Shown here piece after piece: positions 44,947-54,432 of a stretch of DNA of 64,000 nt; the stretch's first letter is position 1, and each line of letters begins with the position of its first letter. The stretch is from JADJEI01 sp035328465 (GTDB taxonomy: Bacteria; Bacteroidota; Ignavibacteria; Ignavibacteriales; Ignavibacteriaceae), in assembly GCA_035328465.1 (NCBI GenBank), contig DAOLIQ010000005.1, forward strand, positions 1 to 64,000, read 5' to 3'. Below the pieces are notes generated by a model, which did not search any database, had not been told where the DNA came from, and worked only from the letters and a program-made list of their open reading frames with translations. Both the position numbers and the translations under genes were made by a program.

Positions 44947-45933
44947 TTAACCAAGCATTTCTTTGATCACTCTTTTATCCAGTTTGCCTTTTATCAAGTC
45001 AGCTAAAAAATTACTTAGAATTATAAGCGCACCTGAAATAAAGACACAGCCAATCACTAATGGATAATCTCTTTGAAGAATAGCATTTACCGTTAACCTC
45101 CCCATTCCAGGAAGGGAAAAAATAACTTCAGTAATTAATGTACCACCAAGCAATATTCCAAGTTCTACCCCCGCCGCAGAAATTAATGGAGAGATAGAAT
45201 TGGGAATGATGTGCTTCAGAATAATTGTTCTTTCCCCAACCCCATTTGCACGTAAATTTGTGATAAAATATTTTGTTGATATTTCCTTCATATTATCAGA
45301 GGCATATTTATAAAAAAGAGCTGTCCCTCCCAATGATATTGTGAGCACGGGGAGAACTAAATGATGGAAATAATCGAGCAGCTTTCCTATAAAATTATAT
45401 TGGTCGAAATCAAATGACTTAATTCCCGACGAAGGGAAAAGTCCTGTCAGGTCTGAAAATATCATCAGAAAAAAAACACCTACCACAAATGATGGAAGAG
45501 CAAAAATGAAGATGCTTGCAGAAGAAAAAAACTTATCAAGCTTTTCCCTGTTTTTCTTTAGTACTAAACTCGCAAGGAAAATTCCAATAAAGATTTCAAT
45601 TAGGAAGCTTAATAATGCAATCACCGCAGTTAATGGGAGATGCCTGAAAATAACGGTTGAAACAGGTTCACGAAAACTGTATGATACTCCGAAATCTCCC
45701 ACGATTAAATTCATTAGGAAATTTTTATACTGCACTAAGATAGGCTCATTCAATCCAAATGAAATATTTACCTGCTCGGCAAGTGCGGGGTTTAGATCGG
45801 GTGAAATAAATTTTTGTGTATAACTTCCCGGCGATATTCTTAAAAGTATGAACATCATCGTAATCAATAAAAACATCACAGTGATTGACGATAACAATCT
45901 TTTAAGCACTAATTTCACCAGAGTGTTTTTCAT
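44947..45933 (-). CDS. Peptide-type ABC transporter permease (OppB/DppB-like)
   Basis: Inner-membrane permease of 328 residues, normal for the family, with six hydrophobic helices. Family features are the N-terminal KRLLSSITVMFLLITMMFILLRISPG, the conserved FGVSYSFREPVSTVIFRHLPLT, LPVLTISLGGTALFYKYASD, and the EAA-like coupling loop LRANGVGERTIILKHIIPN, followed by LGGTLITEVIFSLPGMGRL. It starts 6 bp after the substrate-binding protein gene and ends one base before the second permease start, so expression is tightly coupled. It forms the translocation pore with the OppC-like protein. Confidence 0.94.
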   Translation of the reverse strand: MKNTLVKLVLKRLLSSITVMFLLITMMFILLRISPGSYTQKFISPDLNPALAEQVNISFGLNEPILVQYKNFLMNLIVGDFGVSYSFREPVSTVIFRHLPLTAVIALLSFLIEIFIGIFLASLVLKKNREKLDKFFSSASIFIFALPSFVVGVFFLMIFSDLTGLFPSSGIKSFDFDQYNFIGKLLDYFHHLVLPVLTISLGGTALFYKYASDNMKEISTKYFITNLRANGVGERTIILKHIIPNSISPLISAAGVELGILLGGTLITEVIFSLPGMGRLTVNAILQRDYPLVIGCVFISGALIILSNFLADLIKGKLDKRVIKEMLG

Positions 45934-45939
45934 GTTGAT

Positions 45940-47592
45940 CTACTTTTGAAGATTCCATTCCCAGCATTGATGAATAACGCCGAGCGGATCAATGGAAATG
46001 TTTTTGATCCTTGAGTTGTAAACAACAATATTATCAATCCAGTAAAGAAAAATAACAGGCTGATCTTCATGCATAATCATTTCAAATTTGTGAAGTAAAT
46101 CAAAATATTTTTTTTCGCTCATTGAAAAACCAAGTTCATCTAATATTTGGTCTGCTTCCTTGTTTGAATAGCCAACTATATTTAAAGGACTTTTATCAAG
46201 ATCAGAATACCAGTAAGGCTTTAATTCAATGGGGATTGGAACTGACCAGCCTGCCATGAATGCATCAATTTTTTTTGACATAACATTTTCAATGAACACT
46301 CCCAATTCCAAGGTTTGTATTTGAACCTCCACCCCCGCTTCGCGAAGATTATTCTTTATTAAAGTTCCCGCAAATTCCCGAAGAGGGTTACCCGCCGGCA
46401 CAAATAAATTAATTAAAAATTCCTTCCCGTTTTTTTCAATAATTCCATTATCATCGGAATCATTCCATCCCTGTTCTTTCAAAATTTTTTTTGCCTCAGC
46501 TAAATCATATTGGTAGGGGGAAATAGACGAATCGGATGAAGTATTAAAAATATTTGTGACCGGACTATAAGCAAGTTGACCGTAATCACCAAGAAATTCA
46601 GTTAATATTTCCTGCCTGTTTACAGCCATAGTCAAAGCTTTCCGTATTTCTTTATCTCCCCAAATTGGGTGGGGTCTTATTATTTTAGTACGATTATATT
46701 CTTCATTGTCTATGTTGCTTAAACCAATAAAATCATACTGCCTTCCTTTAATTGGTCCAACTGAAAAACCTTTTAGCTTTTTGAAGTTATTAGCGTCCTC
46801 GCTTTTAATATCTTCCAGCAAATCTACTTCACCGCTGCGAAGCTGACTTATTCTGCTGTTGTAATCAGGAATAATTTTAAAAATAAGTTCACTAATATTT
46901 TGTTTATCATACAAAAACGAAGTGGAATCTGAAGTCAATATTATAGCTGAGTTTCTATCCCAGTTTTTTAACTTAAAGGGTCCATTACTTACGGGCTTAA
47001 AATTAAATTCTGCAGTCGGCAAATCGCTTCTTTTATATTTTTCTAAAATGTGTTTTGGAAGAAGAGGAACACCAATATCAAACAAATTAGGATTTGAATG
47101 AGGTCTAAATTTCACAATAATTTTGGTGGGGGAAATTATTTCAAATGATTTATTGATATCAATGTGCTGGTTATCTTCGGTATAAAAATTATCGAAAGTT
47201 CCTAACAGTCTGCTATTAACTGCCGGATCGGAATAAAGATCAAAAGAATAAATAACATCTTCAGTTGTAAACTTCTCTTTGTCAGTCCATAAGATATCAT
47301 CACGTAATTGCAATGTCAATTCGGTGCTGTCGTTATTCCAACTCCAGCTTTCTGCTGCCATAGGGTAAGAAACAATATTTGATTTTGAGTTATCCCAGCG
47401 GTGCTGAACTAAAGATAAAAAAAGAAGTTCGACAATATTTGATTCTGTACCGGAAAATGAGTAGAGAGGGTTTAAGGATTGAATGTCTTCTCCAACTGCA
47501 ATTACAACGCGATCGTTTATTACCACTGATTCATTTTGACAAGATGAAAAACCAAGCAACAATGCTGTAATAAAAATCAAGATGTATTTCAC
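45940..47592 (-). CDS. Peptide-type ABC substrate-binding lipoprotein (SBP family 5)
   Basis: 550-residue binding protein that would capture peptides or related solutes in the periplasm for the adjacent permeases. The signal MKYILIFITALLLGFSSCQN contains a lipobox (GFSSC), so it is probably lipid-anchored. Family 5 features include VIAVGEDIQSLNPLYSFSGTESNIVELLF, the LTLQLRDDILWTDKEKFTTEDVIYSF segment (given here in parts: LRDDILWTD, KFTTEDVIYSFDLY), ALTMAVNRQEIL and a C-terminal HKFEMIMHEDQPVIFLYW. The start is GTG, with AAAGGA 11 nt upstream. It is the first gene of a five-gene operon that ends with a kinase and a sigma-54 activator, which suggests uptake may feed a signalling pathway. Confidence 0.94.
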   Translation of the reverse strand: MKYILIFITALLLGFSSCQNESVVINDRVVIAVGEDIQSLNPLYSFSGTESNIVELLFLSLVQHRWDNSKSNIVSYPMAAESWSWNNDSTELTLQLRDDILWTDKEKFTTEDVIYSFDLYSDPAVNSRLLGTFDNFYTEDNQHIDINKSFEIISPTKIIVKFRPHSNPNLFDIGVPLLPKHILEKYKRSDLPTAEFNFKPVSNGPFKLKNWDRNSAIILTSDSTSFLYDKQNISELIFKIIPDYNSRISQLRSGEVDLLEDIKSEDANNFKKLKGFSVGPIKGRQYDFIGLSNIDNEEYNRTKIIRPHPIWGDKEIRKALTMAVNRQEILTEFLGDYGQLAYSPVTNIFNTSSDSSISPYQYDLAEAKKILKEQGWNDSDDNGIIEKNGKEFLINLFVPAGNPLREFAGTLIKNNLREAGVEVQIQTLELGVFIENVMSKKIDAFMAGWSVPIPIELKPYWYSDLDKSPLNIVGYSNKEADQILDELGFSMSEKKYFDLLHKFEMIMHEDQPVIFLYWIDNIVVYNSRIKNISIDPLGVIHQCWEWNLQK

Positions 47593-47684
47593 GCTGGATA
47601 CAATCCTTTAAAAGTAAAGTTTATATGTTTACTGTTAATTTATTATTTTGTTGAACAAAACCAAAAATCAATTCTATTTTCAGA
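47593..47684. promoter_or_regulatory. Divergent control region of the ABC transporter with palindromic operator candidate
   Basis: The 92-bp gap separates the binding-protein operon (minus) from the ATPase genes (plus) and must hold both promoters. It contains a perfect 7+1+7 palindrome TTTTGTTGAACAAAA at 47646-47660 and a looser AGTAAA/TTTACT repeat nearby. The palindrome is 24 bp from the ATPase start codon and could co-regulate both directions. No -24/-12 element was found here. Confidence 0.5.
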
Positions 47685-48434
47685 ATGCTTAAAGTCGAGC
47701 TTGATAAAATTATTCTTAAAGGCAGCAGTCAAAAAAAATTGCTTCTTCAGAATATTAATTTTACTTTACCAGCAAGTCATATTTTTACAATCATTGGTAA
47801 AAATGGAAGCGGTAAGACTACTTTAGTAAAAGCATTAACAAAATTATTAGATGAAATTTATTTTGAAGTAAACGGTAATATCTTTTTTGAAAATGAAAAC
47901 CTTTTTTTAGCTGCCGATGATAGATTGAATGTATTACGGCGCAGTAAAATCAAATATGTTTTTCAGGATGTTATTAATTGCTTTGACCCGCTCAAAAAAT
48001 TGGGATATTATTTTTCCTTAATTGATTGCGATAACTTTGAAACTGAAAAAACTTTGGAATACTTTCGACTACCCTCCCAAAATAAAATTGCTTCGATGTT
48101 CCCTTATGAATTGAGCGGTGGAATGGCACAAAGACTAATGTTTGTGCTGGCTTTGATTGCTAATCCTTCGCTGATAATTATGGACGAACCCACTTCCGGA
48201 ATAGATGTTGGCATCGCTAATCTTTTTTTGCTTAAGATGAAAGAGTTCATTTCTCAGTCCGATCATTCGATTTTAATGATAACACAGGATATTGATTTTG
48301 CCTTAAAGGCTGGTGGAAAAATTTCGTTGTTAAAAGATAAAAGCCTGTCTGAATTCGTTCCTGCAGAATCGTTACTCAATCAAGATAGTCTTAATAAGGA
48401 TAATTTATTATCAGCCTACAGAGAATTGCTGTGA
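47685..48434 (+). CDS. ABC transporter ATP-binding protein (OppD/DppD-like role)
   Basis: 249-residue cytosolic ATPase. Walker A is IIGKNGSGKTTLVKAL, the Q loop is YVFQDVINCFDP, the ABC signature is the unusual LSGGMAQRLMFVLALI, Walker B is LIIMDEPTSGID and the switch residue region ITQDIDFAL (Gln-Asp where many have His). It lacks the long C-terminal oligopeptide extension of classical OppD. It overlaps the next ATPase gene by GTGA (4 bp). Divergent from the binding protein and permeases, it would pair with the next ATPase to power them. Confidence 0.92.
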   Translation: MLKVELDKIILKGSSQKKLLLQNINFTLPASHIFTIIGKNGSGKTTLVKALTKLLDEIYFEVNGNIFFENENLFLAADDRLNVLRRSKIKYVFQDVINCFDPLKKLGYYFSLIDCDNFETEKTLEYFRLPSQNKIASMFPYELSGGMAQRLMFVLALIANPSLIIMDEPTSGIDVGIANLFLLKMKEFISQSDHSILMITQDIDFALKAGGKISLLKDKSLSEFVPAESLLNQDSLNKDNLLSAYRELL

Positions 48435-49192
48435 AACCTATTTTATCTGTTAAAGAACTGACTTACAGTGTGAACACTAATTCCGGAAGGAAAATTATAC
48501 TCGATAATATTTCTTTCACTCTGGAGGAAGGAAAAATTCTTGGCATCGCCGGAGAATCAGGAAGCGGTAAAACTACACTTGCTAAAATTTTATGCGGCTT
48601 AAATATTCCTGATTCCGGCAAAATTATTTTTAATAACTCCACAGAATCAACTGAAAAAAACAATATCCAGATTTTGTTTCAAAATAACGGCGAGTTATTA
48701 AATCCTTACCGCAAGGTAGAAAATATTTTGGGTGAGGCGTTAGCGATTGGAAGAAAGAAAAACAATCAATCATTAGAGTTGAAAGAGCTGATGCAAATAG
48801 TTGATATTGAAGAAAACCTTTCGCATCGGAGATGTTATCAGTTAAGCGGGGGGCAGCAGCAGCGCGTGGCGCTTGCAAGAATACTTGCAGTAAAACCAAA
48901 ACTCATAATTCTCGACGAACCATTCTCTGCACAGGATACCGAATCGCAGTTAAACTTTTTAAATCTCTTTAAAAAGATAAATGCTGAATTAGGCACCACA
49001 TTAATTTGCATTGCACACAGTCTTAAAATTTTAAGAAAACTTGCCCACGAAGTAATTATTCTTTATAAAGGTAAAATAGTTGAACAAGGAAAAACAGAAA
49101 TAATTTTTTCTTCACCGCAGCATAATTATACAAAGTTCCTGCTAAAAGCCGAAAGTTATGATTTGAAGTATGAAGATATTTTTGATGAGTAA
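48431..49192 (+). CDS. ABC transporter ATP-binding protein (OppF/DppF-like role)
   Basis: 253-residue cytosolic ATPase with canonical motifs: Walker A IAGESGSGKTTLAKIL, Q loop ILFQNNGELLNPYRKV, signature QLSGGQQQRVALARILAV, Walker B LIILDEPFSAQD and switch His in LICIAHSLKIL. It starts at GTG within the stop of the previous gene, so translation is coupled. The C-terminus (SSPQHNYTKFLLKAE) matches the short OppF-type ending that precedes the absent oligo_HPY extension. It is convergent with the T9SS protein gene, 25 bp between stops. Confidence 0.94.
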   Translation: MKPILSVKELTYSVNTNSGRKIILDNISFTLEEGKILGIAGESGSGKTTLAKILCGLNIPDSGKIIFNNSTESTEKNNIQILFQNNGELLNPYRKVENILGEALAIGRKKNNQSLELKELMQIVDIEENLSHRRCYQLSGGQQQRVALARILAVKPKLIILDEPFSAQDTESQLNFLNLFKKINAELGTTLICIAHSLKILRKLAHEVIILYKGKIVEQGKTEIIFSSPQHNYTKFLLKAESYDLKYEDIFDE

Positions 49193-49217
49193 TTCTTCAA
49201 AATATATTTTGCGGAAA

Positions 49218-51878
49218 TTATTTTAACACTATCATTTTTTTAACTGATGTATTAAAAGCTTCAAGCTTGTAAAAGTATATCCCCGAAGCCAAACCAGTGG
49301 CGTCAAAATTAACTTCGTATAAACCCTTTTCCTGATTTTCATTTACTAAAACTTTTACTTCTTCGCCAAGAATATTTAGAATAGAAAGTTTAACTTTGTG
49401 ATAAGCCAATATCTCATAAACAATTTTTGTGCTCGGGTTAAAAGGATTGGGAAAATTGTTATACAAAAAGTCAGTTACAGGCAGTCTGAAAAAAAATTCC
49501 TCTCCCAAATTCAAGGAATCAATTTTTACTACGCTTGACCAGATATCTTTTCCGCTGTTACTAACAGTAGTTTCGTAAGACAAAATAAAATTATCGCCAT
49601 TGCAATCAATGCTTAACGGTCCTGATTCCGAAGTGTAGTTATCTTCAGGATAATTATACAAATGATAAAACCGGGATTGGCGGTCGTTATCATTTTCATA
49701 TAATGCAAACGCTTTAGTCTCATCATTAAATGCCAGCAATGATTTTTGGTTCTCAAATTTCAGAATGTTGTACTTCAAAGTGGAAGAAAGCGTATTTATG
49801 ATATCTGAGTATTTATATATGCCGCCATCATTATATCTTCTAACTAAATTGTAACGGTAATAATCTTTTTGAAATAAAATGACCGAGTTTAATCCATCAT
49901 TTTTACAAGTTAGGCTTAATGAATATGGATCTAAATAGGAGTAATCAATTATAAATTGGCTTTCAATTAAATCACTGTCTTCATTATAAAATTCACCGTA
50001 AATAGCATTGTCTGAAATTAGCAGCGAATCGGAATAGTTTTTCCAGGTCACAAAAATATTAAAGGAAGTATCAATCGAAATCTTAATAGGCTTAAAGAGA
50101 ATATTAGCAGTAGCTTGTTTTATAGTTTTGGAAGAAGAAATAAAATTTAATTCCGAGTCAGTTCGCCTTATTGTCGCATAATTATTATTATACCAGCAGA
50201 ATAATAATTCATCGTTATTATTTATACCAAAAGAAAAATCAAAGTTCAGGTTGTCAGTGTTACTTTTTACGAATACATTACTTCCTAATTTTTCTCCTGT
50301 TGTGCTTATACGCTGCAGATAAAAATTTGAATTGAAGTTTGCGTCCAGGCTATTAAAACTAATGACAAAAGTTCCATCTGAAAATGAGCCGATGGATTTT
50401 TTTATTTCTAAAGTTTCTGTGTTATCACCTTCATTTATTCGAATGTTTTCTCCGATCGGATTGAAAAACTTATCATAAACCTGCGCATATAAATCTTTGC
50501 CGCCGTTGCGCTGGTCTTCCCAAACTATAATAGATTCTCCTTTGTTGTTGAATTTAACCAAAGAATTTGTTTGATCTGCGTTTGAGATGTCATCATTTAT
50601 TTTTTCAAATTCGTTTGAAGAATAAAAACTACTTGCAAATTTTTGAAAACCAATATCATCATTACCTACATTCGAATACACTGCTGCAAGATAACAAGAA
50701 TCATTTACTACATTAGTTAAGCAATGACTGAATGGTACGATAGGAGAATCAGTATTAAAATGAAATATGAACCATGAATATTTTAGCTCTCCCAGGTTGT
50801 TGATCTCTACAGAAAGAGCATCTTTATAATCACCAAAAACCATATAGAAATTACTATCCCGATCCGTAGAAATATCTAATACTTTCAATCCATAACTTGT
50901 GTATGAAATATTTGAAATATCAGAAAAAGAATTTGTATTTGAATAAAAAATCCTAAATTTTATCTTACTAAAATTTTCTGATGAACCCCTTTCGGCCCAG
51001 GCGATTAAATAGTTTCCGTTATTCAAAGCTTTTATTTGTGGAACATCGATAAATGAAGTTACATCAGCGACAGTAAAAATTATATTGTTTCCTTCTTTAC
51101 TGCCAAGGGAATTAATCTTCTGAAGAATTATTTGTAAAGAATCACTTTTGGGTGATTTCCAGGCTACATAATAATTACCGTTCCCATCCGCATCAGTTGA
51201 GTTTCGCCATTCAAACTGAGGATAATAAATCGAAGAATCATTAATTATAATATTACTATATGACAGATTATTTGAGGCATCAACATACCTCGAATAAATT
51301 CTGTAAGAAGAGCTACTGTTCCATGCCACCCAGGTGATAATAAATGATCCATCAGAATTAACAGCAACAGCGGGCGAAGAGGTTATAGTATTTTCACCCA
51401 AATTAATATTCATACTTGAGCCTATTTTCTGTCCGCTGCTGTTAAATCTCTGTACCGCTATATTGTAAGAATCCCTGTCCCAGGCTATTACAAAATCGCC
51501 ATTAACATTCGCATTTATTGCCGGAGCGAATAAGGAAATTTGTTCGTTATCATTAACCTTAATATTATCTCCGATCCTTTCTTTATTTTGGTTATAGAAT
51601 TGGCAGTAAATACTATAATCATTGAGGCGCTGATCAATCCATACAAATGCAAAATTACCCTCCCCATCAATAGCAGTGCTTATTCCCGACTGACTAGCAC
51701 CAACTTCACCTTCAAGCGAATTAACCCGGAAGGCATCTTTTACTATTGCAGCTTCAGTTGTATCACTTAATGTTGAGTCTCGTTTATTTAAAAGCAATCC
51801 TTGAGAAAAAATTACATCTGAAAGTGAAATAATCACAAATATTATATTCACAGCGAAGTTTAAATTTATTTTCTTCAT
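49218..51878 (-). CDS. Large T9SS-exported repeat/propeller protein
   Basis: 886-residue secreted protein. Signal peptide near NFAVNIIFVIISLSDVIFSQ, then many repeats of the type DGEGNFAFVWIDQRLNDYS / NSDGSFIITWVAWNSS / NNGNYLIAWAERGSS / FNNKGESIIVWEDQRNGGKD, each followed by IYxQFYN...G strands, suggesting a large beta-propeller or two. It ends with a type A T9SS sorting domain (FPNPFNPSTKIVYEIL ... LASGIYFYKLEAFN ... KKMIVLK). A ribosome site (AAAAGG) precedes the ATG. It follows an outer-membrane protein gene by 29 bp on the same strand, a likely two-gene transcript. Its ligand is unknown; the repeats resemble those seen in cell-surface binding proteins. Confidence 0.9.
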   Translation of the reverse strand: MKKINLNFAVNIIFVIISLSDVIFSQGLLLNKRDSTLSDTTEAAIVKDAFRVNSLEGEVGASQSGISTAIDGEGNFAFVWIDQRLNDYSIYCQFYNQNKERIGDNIKVNDNEQISLFAPAINANVNGDFVIAWDRDSYNIAVQRFNSSGQKIGSSMNINLGENTITSSPAVAVNSDGSFIITWVAWNSSSSYRIYSRYVDASNNLSYSNIIINDSSIYYPQFEWRNSTDADGNGNYYVAWKSPKSDSLQIILQKINSLGSKEGNNIIFTVADVTSFIDVPQIKALNNGNYLIAWAERGSSENFSKIKFRIFYSNTNSFSDISNISYTSYGLKVLDISTDRDSNFYMVFGDYKDALSVEINNLGELKYSWFIFHFNTDSPIVPFSHCLTNVVNDSCYLAAVYSNVGNDDIGFQKFASSFYSSNEFEKINDDISNADQTNSLVKFNNKGESIIVWEDQRNGGKDLYAQVYDKFFNPIGENIRINEGDNTETLEIKKSIGSFSDGTFVISFNSLDANFNSNFYLQRISTTGEKLGSNVFVKSNTDNLNFDFSFGINNNDELLFCWYNNNYATIRRTDSELNFISSSKTIKQATANILFKPIKISIDTSFNIFVTWKNYSDSLLISDNAIYGEFYNEDSDLIESQFIIDYSYLDPYSLSLTCKNDGLNSVILFQKDYYRYNLVRRYNDGGIYKYSDIINTLSSTLKYNILKFENQKSLLAFNDETKAFALYENDNDRQSRFYHLYNYPEDNYTSESGPLSIDCNGDNFILSYETTVSNSGKDIWSSVVKIDSLNLGEEFFFRLPVTDFLYNNFPNPFNPSTKIVYEILAYHKVKLSILNILGEEVKVLVNENQEKGLYEVNFDATGLASGIYFYKLEAFNTSVKKMIVLK

Positions 51879-51907
51879 AGTAAGTGCCTTTTCAATTTAC
51901 AGACAAA

Positions 51908-53017
51908 TTAAAAATAAAAATTTATCCCAAGACCAACGCGAGTGACAAATTCCGAGTATGTATAACTGAAGGTATTAGTTGTCGTACTAAATTCACTAAT
52001 ACTTCGGTAATCATAATCAGCAGAAGATGTGGAATAGATAAACCTGATGTTTGAAGTTAATGATAGAGATTCGTTAAAGTAATATTCGGCTCCAAACCCG
52101 AAATTGAAATGAAGGGGCGAGTTTAATTTTTTTAGATAGTCTTCAATATTATTTTCAGTGACCGGCAAAATTTCATCGGGGGGAAATAAATCTTCCGAAG
52201 AGTTTTCAGCAAAAGCAAACTGTTTGCCCATCCCTGCAAGAACATAAACGCTGACATTGTTAGAAACGAAATCTTTTATATAATATTTTAATCCAAGTGA
52301 AAAATCCAGAATATTTAATCCGAGTTTAGTTAAATCACCCGAGTTGTATTCATAACCTTCCTGCCTATCATGGAATTCTTCTCTTCTTTCGATGTAAGAT
52401 GATAAATAAGTTAAATCAAATGTTATACGAAAATTTTTAACTATTTTATAAGATAGCTGAGCCTCCATATTTAAAGAGGAATTTGTACTAAAATAAGTTT
52501 GTGGATCATCGGCGGGATTGTAGTATAAATAGATTCCGTAAATTTTCCCCGAGTAATAAGGCACATACAAAACGCCAAAAGACCAGTCATTCTCATTTGC
52601 GCTTATCTTTCTCTTAATGACTTCTTCAATTTCGATTTCTTTATCTTCCGAATCTTCTGTCTCTTCAGGATGTTCTTCTTTAATCATTGATAATCTTTTA
52701 AGCTCATCGTTTGCTTGCTTTTCCTTTTCTAATCTATCCATTCTTTCCGAAATATAATTTTCTATTTCGTCCAGGTCAGTTTTATATCCCCCATCCTTTG
52801 AGTAAATTTCTCCCAAATCCTGCATATTTATTTTATCTACTGCAAGCAGAATAACCGACTCGGTCTGCTGATTTGCATAAATAAAATTCACTTTTGATTC
52901 TTCAACTTGTGAGATTAAACAAGGATAAGTTCTTCCATCTATTAAGAAGATTGTATCAGGATATGGATTTTGTGAATAGACCAAGAAAGGAAGCAGCACA
53001 ATCAATAATGTTTTCAT
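51908..53017 (-). CDS. Outer-membrane beta-barrel protein with N-terminal coiled segment
   Basis: 369-residue exported protein. Signal peptide MKTLLIVLLPFLVYSQ, a short beta domain (TIFLIDGRTYPCLISQVEES), a highly charged helical segment (about 95-135, RMDRLEKEKQANDELKRL ... ETEDSEDKEIEIEE) and a C-terminal barrel region (about 145-369) with alternating strands ending TRVGLGINFYF, whose terminal Phe is typical of outer-membrane proteins. An AGGAG site precedes the ATG. It is the first gene of a pair with the T9SS propeller protein. Function unknown; co-transcription suggests it may help anchor or display that protein, which is inference. Confidence 0.85.
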   Translation of the reverse strand: MKTLLIVLLPFLVYSQNPYPDTIFLIDGRTYPCLISQVEESKVNFIYANQQTESVILLAVDKINMQDLGEIYSKDGGYKTDLDEIENYISERMDRLEKEKQANDELKRLSMIKEEHPEETEDSEDKEIEIEEVIKRKISANENDWSFGVLYVPYYSGKIYGIYLYYNPADDPQTYFSTNSSLNMEAQLSYKIVKNFRITFDLTYLSSYIERREEFHDRQEGYEYNSGDLTKLGLNILDFSLGLKYYIKDFVSNNVSVYVLAGMGKQFAFAENSSEDLFPPDEILPVTENNIEDYLKKLNSPLHFNFGFGAEYYFNESLSLTSNIRFIYSTSSADYDYRSISEFSTTTNTFSYTYSEFVTRVGLGINFYF

Positions 53018-53708
53018 TAGAGACTCCTCTGAAAAGTATAGAAATAATTTTTTAGAAATAAATTGATGAAAAGAAAAAACGAACCGCGTGATGAAGCAAA
53101 TTGAGGAGAGAAAAAACCAATCGAATTTTTTAACGGAGGCTTAAACCATAAAAGAGAAAACAACAAAACAAAACTCACATATTTCAAATTACGCCCACAA
53201 ATAAATTGCCCAATAAATAATTAAACCGAAAATATCGCAACTGCAAAAAGTTGTTAATTATTTTCCATTTCAAACTTATACTTAAAATTTGAAATCCTGA
53301 AAAACAATTTTTAAAAAAAGGAGGTAAAAATTAATCCCATTTCAAACGAATGAAAAAGTAACACAAACGGCAATACCATCTGTGCGCTTAAATTAAATTA
53401 ATCAAAAAACATTTAAGAATTATTTGACATTGGCAAAAGCAGATAATAAGTTAAACCAAACAAATGTGGATGATTTTATGGAATCGGGAACTAAGATAGA
53501 AAATTTAAACAAACTTATTTTGAATACAGGAAGGGGGAAAAAGCGCGCTTGACAAACTCCTGTAATTATGGAATATTATCACGCAAAAAGATTATTAAAC
53601 TGAATGAAAATTAATTTTTTACTGTTGAGAACATCCCCACCACCGGAATATTTTTAAGCAATTTGGCGGATTAACTGAGAGCTCGGCAGTTATACATTTA
53701 CAAAAAAT
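53018..53708. other. 691-bp AT-rich intergenic region
   Basis: Lies between divergent genes (minus-strand outer-membrane protein and plus-strand barrel-like protein). No RNA gene or convincing ORF was found. An isolated GGAGG at about 53321 is not followed by a usable start codon. A 42-codon frame from a TTG at 53424 to a TGA at 53552 looks protein-like (ADNKLNQTNVDDFMESG) but lacks a ribosome site and may be chance or a gene remnant. Confidence 0.5.
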
Positions 53709-54377
53709 ATGACAAAAAAAATATTACTTTTTCTTTTGTTTTCTGTTAATATTAATTATTCCCAACAGAAAGAATACTCGTACGATTATATTTTAAAATT
53801 TAGCACACTAGATTTGATAACTGGAATTCATTATGAAAGTTCAACAATTCAATTGGGACTTGAAAAAGGTTTGTCAGAAGATTTGTCAATTAATTCAGAA
53901 TTAGGATACTCGGTTCATATAGACAGAAAGCCAGATATTCTTTCCATTAATCTTGATAATTCAAATGGATTTGCTTTTGAAACTGAAATAAGAAAATATA
54001 TTGATAGAGAAGAAGTCACTTACACTGGACAATATTTCAGCATAGATTTTCTATTTCGTTATTTAGATGCTAAAAATCATCATTGGGCATTTTTAGTTGA
54101 GGATGAAGAGATATCTAGCTTTATTGAAAAATATTCGGTTTATAGAAATGAATGTGCTTTACATTTGAAATATGGTTATCAAAATATTTCTATTGCTGGT
54201 TTTGTTTCAGATTTTTCAATTGGGATTGGCTGGCGATATATTACAAGTAGAACGATTAGTAATTATCCATTATCTTTTATAGAAGGCGAATTTCCATATA
54301 ATAAACCTTTTAGTCACGGTAGTCGTAATTTTCTAAGTTTAACAGCAGCGATTAGGATTGGTTGGTCATTAAAATAA
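53709..54377 (+). CDS. Exported barrel-like protein of unknown function
   Basis: 222 residues with signal peptide MTKKILLFLLFSVNINYSQQ and then alternating strands (IHYESSTIQLGLEKGLSEDLS, INSELGYSVHID, FSIDFLFRYLD, CALHLKYGYQNISIAGFVSD, FSIGIGWRYI, LTAAIRIGWSLK) characteristic of a small outer-membrane barrel. It preserves no enzymatic motif. No Shine-Dalgarno is evident before the ATG. It precedes the CYTH gene by 55 bp, which may share its transcript. I recognise no specific family. Confidence 0.8.
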   Translation: MTKKILLFLLFSVNINYSQQKEYSYDYILKFSTLDLITGIHYESSTIQLGLEKGLSEDLSINSELGYSVHIDRKPDILSINLDNSNGFAFETEIRKYIDREEVTYTGQYFSIDFLFRYLDAKNHHWAFLVEDEEISSFIEKYSVYRNECALHLKYGYQNISIAGFVSDFSIGIGWRYITSRTISNYPLSFIEGEFPYNKPFSHGSRNFLSLTAAIRIGWSLK

Positions 54378-54432
54378 AAAACTGCAAAGGAGACTTAATT
54401 TCTTTCCGTAAGAAAACATTTCATGAAATTTT

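Noticed and set aside
47593..47684. Sigma-54 promoter for the transporter operon
   Set aside because: No GG...GC pair with correct spacing was found on either strand.
53424..53552. 42-codon frame from a TTG start
   Set aside because: It has no ribosome site or conserved motif; it could be a remnant, but the evidence is too thin to call a gene.
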